From the NCBI RefSeq assembly GCF_011762225.1, contig NZ_JAASQI010000002.1:310001-374000 (forward strand): DNA of 64,000 nucleotides, in the 5' to 3' direction. Below the pieces are notes generated by a model that made no database searches, was not told the DNA's origin, and worked only from the letters and a program-made list of their open reading frames with translations. The DNA is from Pseudochelatococcus lubricantis (GTDB lineage: Bacteria; Pseudomonadota; Alphaproteobacteria; Rhizobiales; Beijerinckiaceae). Shown piece after piece: positions 35,515-47,879 of this stretch (position 1 is the first letter of the stretch; every line of letters begins with the position of its first letter). Made by a program: the position numbers and the translations under genes.

Positions 35515-35976
35515 TCAGGCAATTTCCTGGACGAGCCCGATTTCCGCCGCCTGCGCCCGCATCTGGGCGGAGAGGCCGTCGGGAAAGGGCATCAGCTTGA
35601 ACATCAGCTCCGCGTTGCAGATAGCCTTGCCGTCGCTCGCGATCGTGGCGCGCGTCACCGCATAGCCGGAGCCCTGATGCGCGCGCGTGGCGACGATCTC
35701 CAGCGGCGCGCCGGGGCCGACGAACGACCGGAACTTCGCCTTCTCGACCCCCGCCAGAAATGGCATGTGCGTGAAGCGGATCAGGCCGAGAATGAGATAG
35801 CCGGAGGCCTGCGCCATCGTTTCCGTCAGCAGCACGCCGGGCATCAGCGGATGGCCGGGGAAATGCCCCTCGAAAACGGGACTGGCATCAGGCACCGTCG
35901 ACCGCGCTTCGATGCGCTCCTCCGCGTCGCTGAAGGAGGCGATGCGATCGATCATCTGAAAATATTCGAGGCGCAT
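35515..35976 (-). CDS. fabZXL: 3-hydroxyacyl-ACP dehydratase of the acpXL cluster
   Basis: A 153-residue hotdog-fold dehydratase with FEGHFPGHPLMPGVLLTETM, holding the catalytic His and Glu. It removes water from 3-hydroxyacyl-ACP. It lies 15 bases before the KAS partner on the same strand, but 249 bases after acpXL. Confidence 0.88.
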   Translation of the reverse strand: MRLEYFQMIDRIASFSDAEERIEARSTVPDASPVFEGHFPGHPLMPGVLLTETMAQASGYLILGLIRFTHMPFLAGVEKAKFRSFVGPGAPLEIVATRAHQGSGYAVTRATIASDGKAICNAELMFKLMPFPDGLSAQMRAQAAEIGLVQEIA

Positions 35977-36057
35977 TTATGAGTATTTACCGTACGGCCT
36001 GTCACGGGATGAACCGGAATTCCGGTTGCCGGTCGCTGCCAGAGGTCGGATTTCAAG

Positions 36058-36092
36058 CGGAAGCAACTTCACCGTGTCGGAAATTGCTTCCG
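36058..36092. other. Hairpin between acpXL and fabZXL
   Basis: CGGAAGCAA and TTGCTTCCG form a perfect 9-bp stem with a 17-base loop in the 249-bp gap. It may end part of the acpXL transcript or protect its 3' end. No gene is seen in the gap. Confidence 0.5.
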
Positions 36093-36225
36093 ATTGCGTT
36101 AATGACAAGTGTCGGAGAGCACATCGTGCGGGTGCATTGCGGAAACGACGACCGGACTGTCCCCGCCGATATCGTTGCGCGCGGGGAACCTGTCGTGCTG
36201 CACCGGTCGGTATTTCCGTTCACGC

Positions 36226-36504
36226 TCACCCCTTTGCGGCGACGAGTTCGTCGATGCGCGCGGCAAGGTTCTTCAGCACGAAATACTGCTCCGCCGGCAC
36301 CTTGCCCTCGTTGACTTCCTGGGTCCACGTCTCAAGCGGCAGCTTGATGCCGAATGCCTTGTCGATGGCAAAGGCGATATCGAGGAACGCCAGGGAATCG
36401 ACGCCGAGGTCATCGATCGCATGGCTGTCGGGCGTGATCTGCTCACGCGGAATGTCCGACGTTTCGGCGATGATGTCGGCGACGGTCTCGAAGGTGGATG
36501 CCAT
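36226..36504 (-). CDS. acpXL: Acyl carrier protein AcpXL for very-long-chain acids
   Basis: A 92-residue carrier protein, longer than the housekeeping ACP. The phosphopantetheine site is DSL with Ser37 ([10 protein letters not shown]), and the rest ([35 protein letters not shown]) matches AcpXL of rhizobia closely. It carries the chain that becomes the 27-hydroxyoctacosanoate of lipid A. AGGAG is seven bases before the ATG. Confidence 0.93.
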   Translation of the reverse strand: MASTFETVADIIAETSDIPREQITPDSHAIDDLGVDSLAFLDIAFAIDKAFGIKLPLETWTQEVNEGKVPAEQYFVLKNLAARIDELVAAKG

Positions 36505-36611
36505 CGCGATACTCCTGATTCTGTTGCCTGCGCTGCAGCGTCACGGCAAATCAAAGGCTTGCGCGGAAAAGCTCCACGCAGAGCCGATATTGGATGATTC
36601 CATATACATGA

Positions 36612-36639
36612 GCACCGGCGCTTATCCAAGCGCCGGTGC
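36612..36639. terminator. Strong hairpin downstream of acnA
   Basis: GCACCGGCGCTT and AAGCGCCGGTGC form a perfect 12-bp stem with a four-base loop, 58 bases after the acnA stop and 108 before acpXL. No T-run follows on the minus strand, so it may be a terminator helped by factors or a 3' stabiliser. Confidence 0.6.
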
Positions 36640-36696
36640 CGGTGGTTGTTGCAATTGCGTGACATGTTCTGCCCCGTGGGCACAAACACGTCCGGC

Positions 36697-39399
<2,703 letters not shown>

Positions 39400-39615
39400 T
39401 GCGTGATCCTTGCGGGGACGTGAGACACGAATGCCAAGCCTGGAAGCGCCGAACGCGCGCGCCGCCCCGGGAGTGCCCAGGTCCCCGCGCGTCACGCGCG
39501 CGGCGCAGCCTGCGAGTTATATAGTCACTTTCGCGTCGGTGCGCTAGACCGTTGATAGTTGTTCTAAAGAGCTAGTCGCCTGAAAGCAATTGTTTAGAGA
39601 GGATTTAAACCGGCC

Positions 39616-40245
39616 TTGCGAATCGTCGTCGACAATCTCGCCTGCCGCCGCTCCGGGCGGCTGCTGTTTTCCGGTCTCTGCTTCACGCTCGCCGCGGGGC
39701 AGGCGCTCGTCATCACCGGCCGCAACGGTGCCGGCAAGTCGAGTCTGCTCGCCCTGCTGGGCGGCGCGCTCAAGCCCGCGGGGGGGACTTTGCAACTGAT
39801 GGAAGCGGGCGAACGCACCCTGCCGGAAGTCATCAACGCGGTCGGCCACCGCGAGGGGCTCAAGGCGATGTTGACCGCCGAGGAAAATCTCGCCTTCGCC
39901 CGAGACGTGCTCGGCCATCCGGCGCTCACGCCCGTCGAGGCGCTGGAGAAGCTCGATGTCGCCCATCTGGCGCGGCTGCCGGTCGCCTACCTGTCCGCCG
40001 GCCAGCGGCGGCGGGTGGCGCTGGCGCGACTTTTTGTCACATCCCGTCCCGTCTGGCTGCTCGATGAGCCGACCTCGGCGCTCGACACGCCGTCGCAGGC
40101 GCTGGTCAATGGACTGATGCGCGAGCATCTGGCGAACGGGGGCCTGATCGTCGCCGCGACGCACCTGCCGCTGGCGCTCGACGGCGCGCTGACGCTACGC
40201 ATCGAGCCGCCGCAGGAGGCCGAGGACGCCGAGGTGATGTGGTGA
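39616..40245 (+). CDS. ccmA: Cytochrome c maturation ATPase CcmA
   Basis: A 209-residue ABC ATPase. Walker A GRNGAGKSS (near 36), signature LSAGQRRR and Walker B VWLLDEPTSALD are present. With CcmB it energises release of haem-loaded CcmE. It starts with TTG, with GAGAGGA upstream; the start is likely but not certain. It is transcribed divergently from acnA. Confidence 0.93.
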   Translation: MRIVVDNLACRRSGRLLFSGLCFTLAAGQALVITGRNGAGKSSLLALLGGALKPAGGTLQLMEAGERTLPEVINAVGHREGLKAMLTAEENLAFARDVLGHPALTPVEALEKLDVAHLARLPVAYLSAGQRRRVALARLFVTSRPVWLLDEPTSALDTPSQALVNGLMREHLANGGLIVAATHLPLALDGALTLRIEPPQEAEDAEVMW

Positions 40246-40910
40246 TTCGCACGCTCGTCGCCATTGTCGGGCGCGACCTGCACATCGCCGCGCGTATCGG
40301 CGGGGCGGGCGGGCTGTCGCTGGTGTTCTTCCTGATGCTGGTGACGCTCATTCCCTTCGCCATCGGTCCTGATCTCAACCTGCTGTCGCGCATCGGCCCG
40401 GCCATCCTGTGGCTTGCTGCGGTGCTTTCCACGCTGATCGGCCTCGACCGGCTGTTCCAGGCCGATGAGGAGGACGGGTCGCTCGCCATCATGCTGGCGA
40501 GCGAGACGCCGCTCGAGCTCGTGGTGATCGCCAAGGGCGCCGCGCACTGGCTCACGACGGGGTTGCCGCTGGCGCTCTGCGCGCCGCTGTTCGGGCTGCT
40601 GCTGGCGCTGACGCCGCAGGCCATGCTGGCGGTTTCCGCCACCCTGCTCGTCGGGACGCCGGCACTCACCTTCATTGGCATGGTCGGCGCGGCGCTGACC
40701 GCGCGCTTGCGGCGTGGCGGACTGATTCTCTCCATCCTCGTGATGCCGTTGATGGTGCCCACCCTCATCTTCGGCGTCTCCGCGGCGGGCGCCGCCACCG
40801 GCGGCACGGTGCCGTTCCTGACGCCCTTCCTCATCCTGTGCGCGATCAGCCTCGCGGCGCTCGTCGTCGGTGCCGTGGCGGCGGCGATGGCGCTGCGGGC
40901 GGAGGGGTAG
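40242..40910 (+). CDS. ccmB: Haem exporter membrane subunit CcmB
   Basis: A 222-residue membrane protein with about six TM helices. It starts with GTG overlapping the ccmA stop (GTGATT); a GTG one codon earlier is also open. LIVGTVPALTFIG and a Gly/Ala-rich end fit the CcmB family. The 227-bp gap to ccmC holds no gene that I can support. Confidence 0.9.
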   Translation: MIRTLVAIVGRDLHIAARIGGAGGLSLVFFLMLVTLIPFAIGPDLNLLSRIGPAILWLAAVLSTLIGLDRLFQADEEDGSLAIMLASETPLELVVIAKGAAHWLTTGLPLALCAPLFGLLLALTPQAMLAVSATLLVGTPALTFIGMVGAALTARLRRGGLILSILVMPLMVPTLIFGVSAAGAATGGTVPFLTPFLILCAISLAALVVGAVAAAMALRAEG

Positions 40911-41137
40911 ACGCCGGCCGTGCCCCTGTTCACGGCCACGAACGGCTTCCGGGCGGCCACGTTGCGGCGCGTCATGCCTTCCTTGGGAAACCCGCGTATG
41001 ATCATCGGGCAAATTATCGCATTGCCGGGCGCTTCGGCTGTCTTTACATGGGCTGTAAACTGGGGCCTCCTCCAGAAACGCCGTGCCGCACAGCGTTGGG
41101 GAGGGCGATCGTCGAACCCTGATATCCGGAACCGGGG

Positions 41138-41926
41138 ATGGCTGAAAACAACTCGATATTGACGGCGCTCGCCAATCCGACCCGCTTTTTGGCGCTCTCC
41201 GCGCGCGTGCTGCCGTGGATGGCCGGCCTGTCGGCGGTGCTCCTGGCGGTCGGGCTCTGGCTCGTGTTCTTTCAGGTGCCGGACGACTACCAGCAGGGCG
41301 CCACGGTGCGCATCATGTATATCCACGTTCCCGCCGCCTGGCTGTCGCTGTTTCTCTACGCCATGATGACGGGCTCGGCCATCGGCACGCTGGTATGGCG
41401 CCACCCGCTGGCGGACGTGGCGCAGAAGGCGGCCGCTCCCATCGGCGCGGCCTTCACGCTGCTGTGCCTCGTCACCGGCTCCATCTGGGGCAAGCCGATG
41501 TGGGGCACGTGGTGGGTGTGGGATGCGCGGCTGACGTCGGAACTCGTGCTGCTGCTGATCTATCTCGGCATCATCGGCCTGTGGCGGGCGATCGAGGAGC
41601 CGTCGGCGGCCGCGCGCGCCGTCGCCATCATGACGCTGGTCGGCTTCGTCAACATCCCGATCGTGAAGTTCTCCGTGGACTGGTGGAACACCCTGCACCA
41701 GCCTGCCTCCGTGTTCCGGCTGGGCGGGTCGACCATCGACGCCTCCATGCTGTGGCCGCTGCTGGTGATGGCGGCCGGCTTCACCCTGCTCGCGGTCTCG
41801 CTGCACCTGTCGGGCATGCGCACGGAGATCCTGCGCCGGCGCGTGCGCGCGCTGAGCCTGCTGGAGGCCCAGCAGCGGGAGCGCGCGCCCGTCGCGGCGG
41901 TCGTTGCGCCGGGGGTGGCCCGATGA
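41138..41926 (+). CDS. ccmC: Haem-handling protein CcmC
   Basis: A 262-residue protein with six TM helices. The tryptophan-rich haem motif WGTWWVWDARLTS and His in MYIHVPAAW are present; CcmC passes haem to CcmE in the periplasm. The C-terminal tail is longer than usual. Start ATG after GGGGATGG region. Confidence 0.93.
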   Translation: MAENNSILTALANPTRFLALSARVLPWMAGLSAVLLAVGLWLVFFQVPDDYQQGATVRIMYIHVPAAWLSLFLYAMMTGSAIGTLVWRHPLADVAQKAAAPIGAAFTLLCLVTGSIWGKPMWGTWWVWDARLTSELVLLLIYLGIIGLWRAIEEPSAAARAVAIMTLVGFVNIPIVKFSVDWWNTLHQPASVFRLGGSTIDASMLWPLLVMAAGFTLLAVSLHLSGMRTEILRRRVRALSLLEAQQRERAPVAAVVAPGVAR

Positions 41927-42096
41927 GCGGCGGGCATATGGGTTATATCGTCGCGGCTTATGCGTTCGCTGCGATCACCGTGGGCGGGCTGATCCTGCGC
42001 GCGGTTCTCGATCACCGGGCGCAACAGCGCGCCCTTGCGGATTTCGAGGCGCGCGGTGTGCAGCGCCGGTCGCGGCGGAAGGCGGCGCAACCATGA
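41923..42096 (+). CDS. ccmD: Haem exporter protein CcmD
   Basis: A 57-residue protein with one TM helix (about residues 7-27; YIVAAYAFAAITVGG) and a basic tail (RRSRRKAA). Its ATG overlaps the ccmC stop, and its stop overlaps the ccmG start, both as ATGA. CcmD helps release holo-CcmE from the CcmABCD complex. Confidence 0.85.
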   Translation: MSGGHMGYIVAAYAFAAITVGGLILRAVLDHRAQQRALADFEARGVQRRSRRKAAQP

Positions 42097-42728
42097 CCAC
42101 GACGGCCGAACCGGACCCGCGGAAAGAACCTGCTTCGCCGACTGAACAGGAGGCGCCGGAGAAGCCGCGCCGGCGCCTTCTCGTGCTGCTGCCGCTCGTC
42201 GTTTTCGGCGCGCTCGCGGCGCTGTTCCTGTCGCGGCTCATCGAAGGTGATCCGTCGCGTGTGCCGTCCGCCCTCATCGGGCGCACGGTGCCGGCGTTCG
42301 CGCTGCCGCCGCTGCCGGGACTCGTACGCGACGGCGCGCCGGTGCCGGGGCTCGCGACGGCCGATCTGAAGGCCGGCAAGGTCACGCTCGTCAATGTCTG
42401 GGCGTCGTGGTGCGTGCCCTGCCGGCAGGAGCATCCGCTGCTCGTGCGGCTCGCGGCCGATCCGCGCGTGACCGTCGTCGGCATCAACTACAAGGACGCG
42501 CCGGAGAACGCGCGCCGCTTCCTCGGGGCGCTGGGCAACCCCTTCGCGGCCGTGGGCGCGGACGAGAACGGCCGCGTCGGCATCGACTGGGGCGTCTACG
42601 GCGTTCCTGAGACCTTCGTGGTGGCGGGCGACGGCACCATCCGCCACAAGCACATCGGCCCGCTGACGCCGGAAGCCCTCGCGACGACGCTGGAAAAGGC
42701 CATCGCCGAGGCGGCTTCCGCCCGGTAG
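42093..42728 (+). CDS. ccmG: Thiol-disulfide oxidoreductase CcmG/DsbE
   Basis: A 211-residue membrane-anchored thioredoxin. A TM helix lies at about 29-47, the redox site is WCVPC (Cys107, Cys110), and YGVPETF carries the cis-Pro. It reduces apocytochrome c before haem attachment. The start overlaps the ccmD stop. It ends nine bases before the convergent yciB. Confidence 0.92.
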   Translation: MTTTAEPDPRKEPASPTEQEAPEKPRRRLLVLLPLVVFGALAALFLSRLIEGDPSRVPSALIGRTVPAFALPPLPGLVRDGAPVPGLATADLKAGKVTLVNVWASWCVPCRQEHPLLVRLAADPRVTVVGINYKDAPENARRFLGALGNPFAAVGADENGRVGIDWGVYGVPETFVVAGDGTIRHKHIGPLTPEALATTLEKAIAEAASAR

Positions 42729-42737
42729 CAGGACCGT

Positions 42738-43388
42738 TCAGCCCTCCTTCGGCTCCTCCTGCGGCGAGTGCTGCAGGATAAGCCGCGTCTGGGCGATCGC
42801 GAAGGCGAGCGTGATCGGCGTCATGCCGAACACCTTGAAACTCACCCAGAAATCCGTGCTTTGCGTGCGCCAGACGATCTCGTTGATCGCGGCGAGCACG
42901 AAGAAGAACGCGCCCCAGCGGAAGGTGAGCTTGCGCCAGCCCTCGTCGTCAAGCTGGAATACGCCGCCGAAGATGACGGGCAGCAGGGGCTTGTCGAACA
43001 GGAACAGGCCGCCGAGCAGGATGGAGCCGAACAGGCAGTTGACGATGGTGGGCTTGAGCTTGATGAACAGGTCGTCGTTGAGCCACAGCGTCATGGCGCC
43101 GAAACTCACCACCACGATGCCCGACACAAGCGGCATGATCGGCACGCGCCGTTCCAGCACGTAGTTGACGACGAGCGCAGCGACCGTCGCCAGCATGAAA
43201 ACCGCCGTGGCAGCGAAGATGCCCGCGTGCTCGGCGCCCATGCCGGCGGGCAGCAGGGGGCCGACGAAGGGCGTGAAATAGCCGGGGCGCGCGTTCGCGG
43301 CGAAGAACAGCAGCAGCGGCCCCATCTCCAGCAGCAGCTTGGTGAGGGGCGGCAGGCCCTCTTTTCCGGTTTCGGCAGGTTGCGTCAT
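42738..43388 (-). CDS. yciB: Septation-related membrane protein YciB/IspZ
   Basis: A 216-residue protein with five to six TM helices and the family core [14 protein letters not shown] and [10 protein letters not shown]. It is linked to septation and envelope integrity. Its ATG overlaps the ftsY stop (ATGA), so the two genes are coupled. Confidence 0.88.
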   Translation of the reverse strand: MTQPAETGKEGLPPLTKLLLEMGPLLLFFAANARPGYFTPFVGPLLPAGMGAEHAGIFAATAVFMLATVAALVVNYVLERRVPIMPLVSGIVVVSFGAMTLWLNDDLFIKLKPTIVNCLFGSILLGGLFLFDKPLLPVIFGGVFQLDDEGWRKLTFRWGAFFFVLAAINEIVWRTQSTDFWVSFKVFGMTPITLAFAIAQTRLILQHSPQEEPKEG

Positions 43389-44665
43389 GGTCTTTCGTGC
43401 TCGTCGAGCCCGGCGACGGCGCGGGCGAAATCCGTTGCGGCGAAGGGTTCGAGGTCGTCGACGCCTTCGCCCACGCCGATGAAGTGCACCGGCAACCCGA
43501 ACTTGTCGGCGATGGCGACGAGGATGCCGCCGCGCGCCGTGCCGTCGAGCTTGGTCATGACGAGGCCGGTGACGCCCGCCATCTGGCCAAAGATATCTAC
43601 CTGGCTGATGGCATTCTGCCCCGTCGTGGCGTCGAGCACCAGCAGAACCGCGTGGGGGGCGCTCTCGTCGCGCTTCCTGACGACGCGGATGATCTTTTCG
43701 AGTTCCGCCATCAGCCCCGCCTTGTTCTGCAGGCGGCCGGCGGTATCGATGAGCAGCACGTCGGTGGCGCTCTCCTGCGCTTCCTTCAGCGCGTCGAAGG
43801 CGAGGCCCGCCGCGTCGGCGCCCTGCTCGCGGCGGATAACGCGCGCGCCCGTGCGCTCGCCCCACACCGAGAGCTGTTCGATGGCGGCGGCGCGGAACGT
43901 GTCGCCGGCGGCGAGCATCACGGAGCGCCCCTCCGCCCGGAATTTTTGCGCGAGCTTGCCGATGGTGGTCGTCTTGCCCGACCCGTTGACGCCGACCATC
44001 AGGATCACGAACGGCTTTTTCGCGGTGTCGATCGCGAGGGGCCGGGCGACGGATTCGAGCACGGCCGCGATCTCGCGCGCGAGGATCGCCTTCACTTCCT
44101 CGGGCTCGATGGATTTGTCGTAGCGCCCCTTGCCCACCGCCTCGGTGACGCGCGTCGCCATGGCGACGCCGAGATCCGCCTGGATGAGGATGTCCTCCAG
44201 CTCCTCCAGCGTCGTGTCGTCGAGCTTGCGGCGCGTGAAGATGCCGGCGATGCCCGAGCCGATGGACGAGGACGTGCGCGACAGGCCGGCCTTGAGGCGC
44301 TGCCACCAGCCGCCTTTCGCCGGCGGCTCTTCCACCTCCGGCTCTTCCACCCCGGGCTCCGGCTCTTCCACCCCGGGCTCTGGCTCTTCCACTTCGGGCT
44401 CTGGCTCCTCCGGCTCCACCTCGGGTTCGGGCGCGCTGACGGGCGTGGGCTGCGGTGCGGCGGGCTCCGTCGCGACAATCTCGGTCACGGTTGATTCGGG
44501 CAGCGGCGCTTCCTCCGCTGCCTGCGGTTCCGGGGCCTCCTGCGGCGGGACGGGGGCTTGCTCGTTCTCCGCGGGCTGCGGCGCGGGCGCGGCTTCCGGC
44601 TTCCTGCCGAAGAGGCGGGAGAACAGGCCGCGTTTCTTGCCGTCCTGCCTGTCGTCGTCGGTCAT
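43385..44665 (-). CDS. ftsY: Signal recognition particle receptor FtsY
   Basis: A 426-residue GTPase. An acidic, repeat-rich N-terminal A domain (about residues 20-105) precedes the NG domain with [24 protein letters not shown] and [10 protein letters not shown]. It docks SRP-ribosome complexes on the membrane. The ATG at 44665 is chosen over an upstream start. A 7-residue repeat array lies in the A domain. Confidence 0.95.
   Translation of the reverse strand: MTDDDRQDGKKRGLFSRLFGRKPEAAPAPQPAENEQAPVPPQEAPEPQAAEEAPLPESTVTEIVATEPAAPQPTPVSAPEPEVEPEEPEPEVEEPEPGVEEPEPGVEEPEVEEPPAKGGWWQRLKAGLSRTSSSIGSGIAGIFTRRKLDDTTLEELEDILIQADLGVAMATRVTEAVGKGRYDKSIEPEEVKAILAREIAAVLESVARPLAIDTAKKPFVILMVGVNGSGKTTTIGKLAQKFRAEGRSVMLAAGDTFRAAAIEQLSVWGERTGARVIRREQGADAAGLAFDALKEAQESATDVLLIDTAGRLQNKAGLMAELEKIIRVVRKRDESAPHAVLLVLDATTGQNAISQVDIFGQMAGVTGLVMTKLDGTARGGILVAIADKFGLPVHFIGVGEGVDDLEPFAATDFARAVAGLDEHERP
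44340..44402. repeat. Three tandem 21-bp repeats in ftsY
   Basis: Units of 21 bp encode the seven-residue block EEPEPGV (two near-identical copies, a third diverged), inside the acidic domain of FtsY. The flanks carry further degenerate EEPEV copies. Confidence 0.85.
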
Positions 44666-44745
44666 GTGCTTTTCCGTCGTTGCAGGTTCCAGATTGTTTG
44701 CGCACAGGCTTGCCATCGCGCGACATCCTCGATAGCCCGAACGGC

Positions 44746-45543
44746 ATGAACGGGGAAGTCACAGAAGCCGAGATAATGCGCCGCGTGCTGTATCGCGATG
44801 CGCTCATGCTCGTCATCGACAAGCCGGCGGGCCTGCCGGTGCATCCGGGGCCGCGCAACAGCCTGTCGCGCAGCGGGCGCGCAGGCACGCAGACGCTGAC
44901 GCAGTTTCTGCCCGCGTTGCGCTTCGGCCTGCCCCGCGTGCCGGAACTTGCCCACAGGCTCGATCGCGACACCTCCGGCTGCCTCGTCCTCGGCCGCCAT
45001 CGCAAGGCGCTGGAGCGGCTGGGAAAATTGTTCAAGGGCAACCAGGCGCACAAGACCTACTGGGCCATCGTGGAAGGCGGGCCGGAGGCGGAGACGGGCG
45101 AGATCGAACTGCCGCTCGCCCCGCGCGATCCGGACAGGGGCTGGTGGATGAAGGTCGATCCGGCCGGCCAGCCGGCACTCACACGCTGGCGGGTGCTGGG
45201 GCGGGCCGATGGCCGGACGTGGCTGGCGCTGGAGCCGGTGACGGGTCGCACGCACCAGCTGCGCGTGCACTGCTCCGCGAGCGGTTTTCCCATCCTCGGC
45301 GACGCCGTCTACGGCCACGCGCCGCGCTTCGGCGGTCCGGGCCTGCATCTGCATGCGCGCGCCATCACGCTGCCGCTCTATCCCAGGCGGGAGCCCGTTC
45401 ATGTGGAGGCGCCCCTGCCGGCCCATATGGCGGAAACCTTCGCCGCTCTCGGCTTCGACGCGCCCGCGCCGTCAGGCAGCGACAAGCTGCCGCCCGTCGT
45501 GGGCACCGATGATGACGGGCAGGAGCTGGCCGGGAACCGTTGA
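44746..45543 (+). CDS. RluA-family pseudouridine synthase
   Basis: A 265-residue enzyme with the catalytic motif [10 protein letters not shown] (Asp) near residue 73 and GRTHQLRVH near 172. It lacks an S4 domain, as in RluA/TruC-type enzymes that modify tRNA or 23S rRNA. The start may be 44746 or 44776. Its last 72 bases overlap the opposing mtaB gene. Confidence 0.8.
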   Translation: MNGEVTEAEIMRRVLYRDALMLVIDKPAGLPVHPGPRNSLSRSGRAGTQTLTQFLPALRFGLPRVPELAHRLDRDTSGCLVLGRHRKALERLGKLFKGNQAHKTYWAIVEGGPEAETGEIELPLAPRDPDRGWWMKVDPAGQPALTRWRVLGRADGRTWLALEPVTGRTHQLRVHCSASGFPILGDAVYGHAPRFGGPGLHLHARAITLPLYPRREPVHVEAPLPAHMAETFAALGFDAPAPSGSDKLPPVVGTDDDGQELAGNR

Positions 45544-46704
45544 GCCGGGCAGCTTCACCGGCGTGAACGCTTCCGTGCGGCCGACGCCGCCGCGCTCCGT
45601 CAGCACGATGCGCTGCTGTCCGACCTCGCCGGCGAGGTGCATTTCCAGCAGGCGCGCGCCGAGCCCGCGCAGCCGCGCCGCGCGCTCCTTCACGATTTCG
45701 CGCGCCACCTGCGGCATGCGCGCCGCCGGCGTGCCGGGTCGGGGCGAGAACGGGAAGACGTGCAGGTGCGTCAGCCCGTAGGCGACGACGGCCTCGTATG
45801 AACGGGCGAACATCTCTTCCGTCTCGGTCGGGAAGCCGGCGATGATATCCGCGCCGAACACCATATCGGGGCGCAGGCGGCGCAACGTTTCCACGAATTT
45901 CAGCATGTCCGCGTGCGCGTGGCGGCGCTTCATGCGCTTGAGGACGAGATCGTCGCCCGACTGCAGGGAAAGATGCAGGTGCGGCATCATGCGCGCGTCG
46001 GTGGCGATCGCCTCCAGGAGATGGTCGTCCGCCTCAACCGAGTCGATGGAGGACAGTCGCAGCCGCGCGAGCCCGGGCACATGGCGCAGGATGTTCTTCA
46101 CCAGCAGGCCGAGGGTCGGCTTGCCGGGCAGGTCCGCGCCATAGCTCGTGATGTCGACGCCGGTGATGACGGCCTCGCGGTAGCCGTTGTCCACCAGCCG
46201 CTTGAGGCTGTCGACGACTTCGCCCATCGGCACCGAGCGCGACGGCCCGCGCCCGTAGGGAATGACACAGAACGTGCAGCGGTGGTCGCAGCCGTTCTGC
46301 ACCTGCACGAAGGCGCGCGTGTGGCCCTCGAAGGCGTCCGCCATCTGTGGCGCGGTCTCGCGCACGGCCATGATGTCGCTGACGGAAACACGTTCGGTCG
46401 CAGGCGTCGTCCATGTCTCGGGGCGCATCTTCTCCGCGTTGCCGACGACGCGCGCCACCTCCGGCATCGCGGCGAAGCGGCCGGGCTCGATCTGCGCCGC
46501 GCAGCCGGTGACGACGATCTCGGCGCCGGGGCGCTCGCGCTTCAGGCGGCGGATGCTCTGGCGGGCGTGGCGAGTCGCTTCCGCCGTCACGGCGCAGGTG
46601 TTGACGATAACGATATCGCCGCCGGCGGCCTCCGCGTGGCGCCGCAACGCCTCGGATTCGGCGATGTTCAGCCGGCAGCCGAAAGTGACGATCTCGACGG
46701 CCAT
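45472..46704 (-). CDS. mtaB: tRNA t6A37 methylthiotransferase MtaB
   Basis: A 410-residue radical SAM enzyme. N-terminal cluster cysteines are Cys10, Cys37 and Cys68; the radical SAM motif CDHRCTFC has Cys139, Cys143 and Cys146. It converts t6A to ms2t6A at position 37. It starts with ATG overlapping the dapF stop by one base (TGATG). Confidence 0.9.
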   Translation of the reverse strand: MAVEIVTFGCRLNIAESEALRRHAEAAGGDIVIVNTCAVTAEATRHARQSIRRLKRERPGAEIVVTGCAAQIEPGRFAAMPEVARVVGNAEKMRPETWTTPATERVSVSDIMAVRETAPQMADAFEGHTRAFVQVQNGCDHRCTFCVIPYGRGPSRSVPMGEVVDSLKRLVDNGYREAVITGVDITSYGADLPGKPTLGLLVKNILRHVPGLARLRLSSIDSVEADDHLLEAIATDARMMPHLHLSLQSGDDLVLKRMKRRHAHADMLKFVETLRRLRPDMVFGADIIAGFPTETEEMFARSYEAVVAYGLTHLHVFPFSPRPGTPAARMPQVAREIVKERAARLRGLGARLLEMHLAGEVGQQRIVLTERGGVGRTEAFTPVKLPGSTVPGQLLPVIIGAHDGRQLVAA

Positions 46705-47573
46705 CAGGCGGCGGCGTCCTGGAACAGGGCCGGGGGCAGGCTATCCGCCCATTCGAGTTCGGTGGGGCCGGTCATCAGCACGTGGCCATCGTCCCGCCAT
46801 TCGATGGTCAGGGCGCCACCGGGAAGCTGCACTTCCAGCCGCCGCCCGGCCAGCCCGCGCGCCATGGCGGCCACCGCCGCCGCGCAGGCGCCCGAACCGC
46901 AGGCGCGGGTCTCGCCCGCGCCCCGCTCCCACACGCGCAGCAGCAGATGCCCGCTGTCGAGCACCTGCGCCAGCGAGATGTTGGCGCGTTCGGGAAACAG
47001 CGGATCGTGCTCCAGCGACGGGCCGATCGCGGTCAGGTCGTAGGCTGCGGCGTCGCTGACGAAGAAGATGGCATGCGGATTGCCCATGCTCACGCCGAAG
47101 GGCTTCTCCAGCGCCGGCAGCCCCTCCGCCTCGCGGTGCAGGGGCAGCGCCGCCGTTTCCGTGACCGGATGGGCGAGGGGAATATCCTCCCAGGCGAAGC
47201 GCGGCGCGCCCATGTCGACGGTGAAGACGGTGTCGTCCTGCCGTGTGCAGGCGAGGACGCCGGCGGCGGTTTCGACGACAGCCTGCCTGCGATCGGTGCC
47301 GCGCAGGATGGCCCACGCCACGCAGCGCGTGCCGTTGCCGCAGGCGCCGGCTTCCGAGCCGTCCGCATTGTAGATGCGCACGAAGGCGTCCGTGCCTTCG
47401 GAAACGGGATCGTGCAGCACCATGAGCTGCTCGAAGCGCGCCCGTTCAAACCGTCCGATGGCGCGCGCCTCCCGTTCCGTGACGATGTGCGAGCGGCCGC
47501 GCAGGTCCAGCACGATGATCTCGTTGCCGAGACCGTTCATCTTGAGAAAAGGCAGATTGGCGAGCGTATTCAA
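46704..47573 (-). CDS. dapF: Diaminopimelate epimerase
   Basis: A 289-residue epimerase in lysine and peptidoglycan synthesis. The two catalytic cysteines are Cys78 ([11 protein letters not shown]) and Cys225 ([10 protein letters not shown]). A TTG at 47573 gives the N terminus seen in relatives ([10 protein letters not shown]); an internal ATG at 47540 would cut into the first strand. It is followed directly by mtaB. Confidence 0.93.
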   Translation of the reverse strand: MNTLANLPFLKMNGLGNEIIVLDLRGRSHIVTEREARAIGRFERARFEQLMVLHDPVSEGTDAFVRIYNADGSEAGACGNGTRCVAWAILRGTDRRQAVVETAAGVLACTRQDDTVFTVDMGAPRFAWEDIPLAHPVTETAALPLHREAEGLPALEKPFGVSMGNPHAIFFVSDAAAYDLTAIGPSLEHDPLFPERANISLAQVLDSGHLLLRVWERGAGETRACGSGACAAAVAAMARGLAGRRLEVQLPGGALTIEWRDDGHVLMTGPTELEWADSLPPALFQDAAA

Positions 47574-47879
47574 GTTTTGTGTCCGTCATGAATGGTAGCG
47601 CGGCAAGGCCACGACAGGCAGATATGGTGCAGGGGGCGCAAAATAGCCACTCCCGGCAGGTTCCACACTTGCCGGACGCTTCCGGGCCGATGGCCGCGCC
47701 GGCAGTATAGGGCCGAAGGGCGTCAGAAAGAAAACGCAATCGAACGGCCTGCCCTTTACCCGTAACATTCATATGATAAGCGAAGACTGCTAAGCGAAAG
47801 TTCATGGCGCGGCCCGGACAGCGGCCCGGCCGTCTTGGCGCGGTCCGGTCCTTGCGGCGCTGATCTCTGGAGCGATGTG
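47574..47879. other. Divergent intergenic region, no gene
   Basis: The 306-bp gap lies between the divergent dapF and GyrI-like genes and must hold both promoters. I see no firm promoter, terminator or small gene. The stretch 47755-47800 is AT-richer than its surroundings. Confidence 0.5.
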
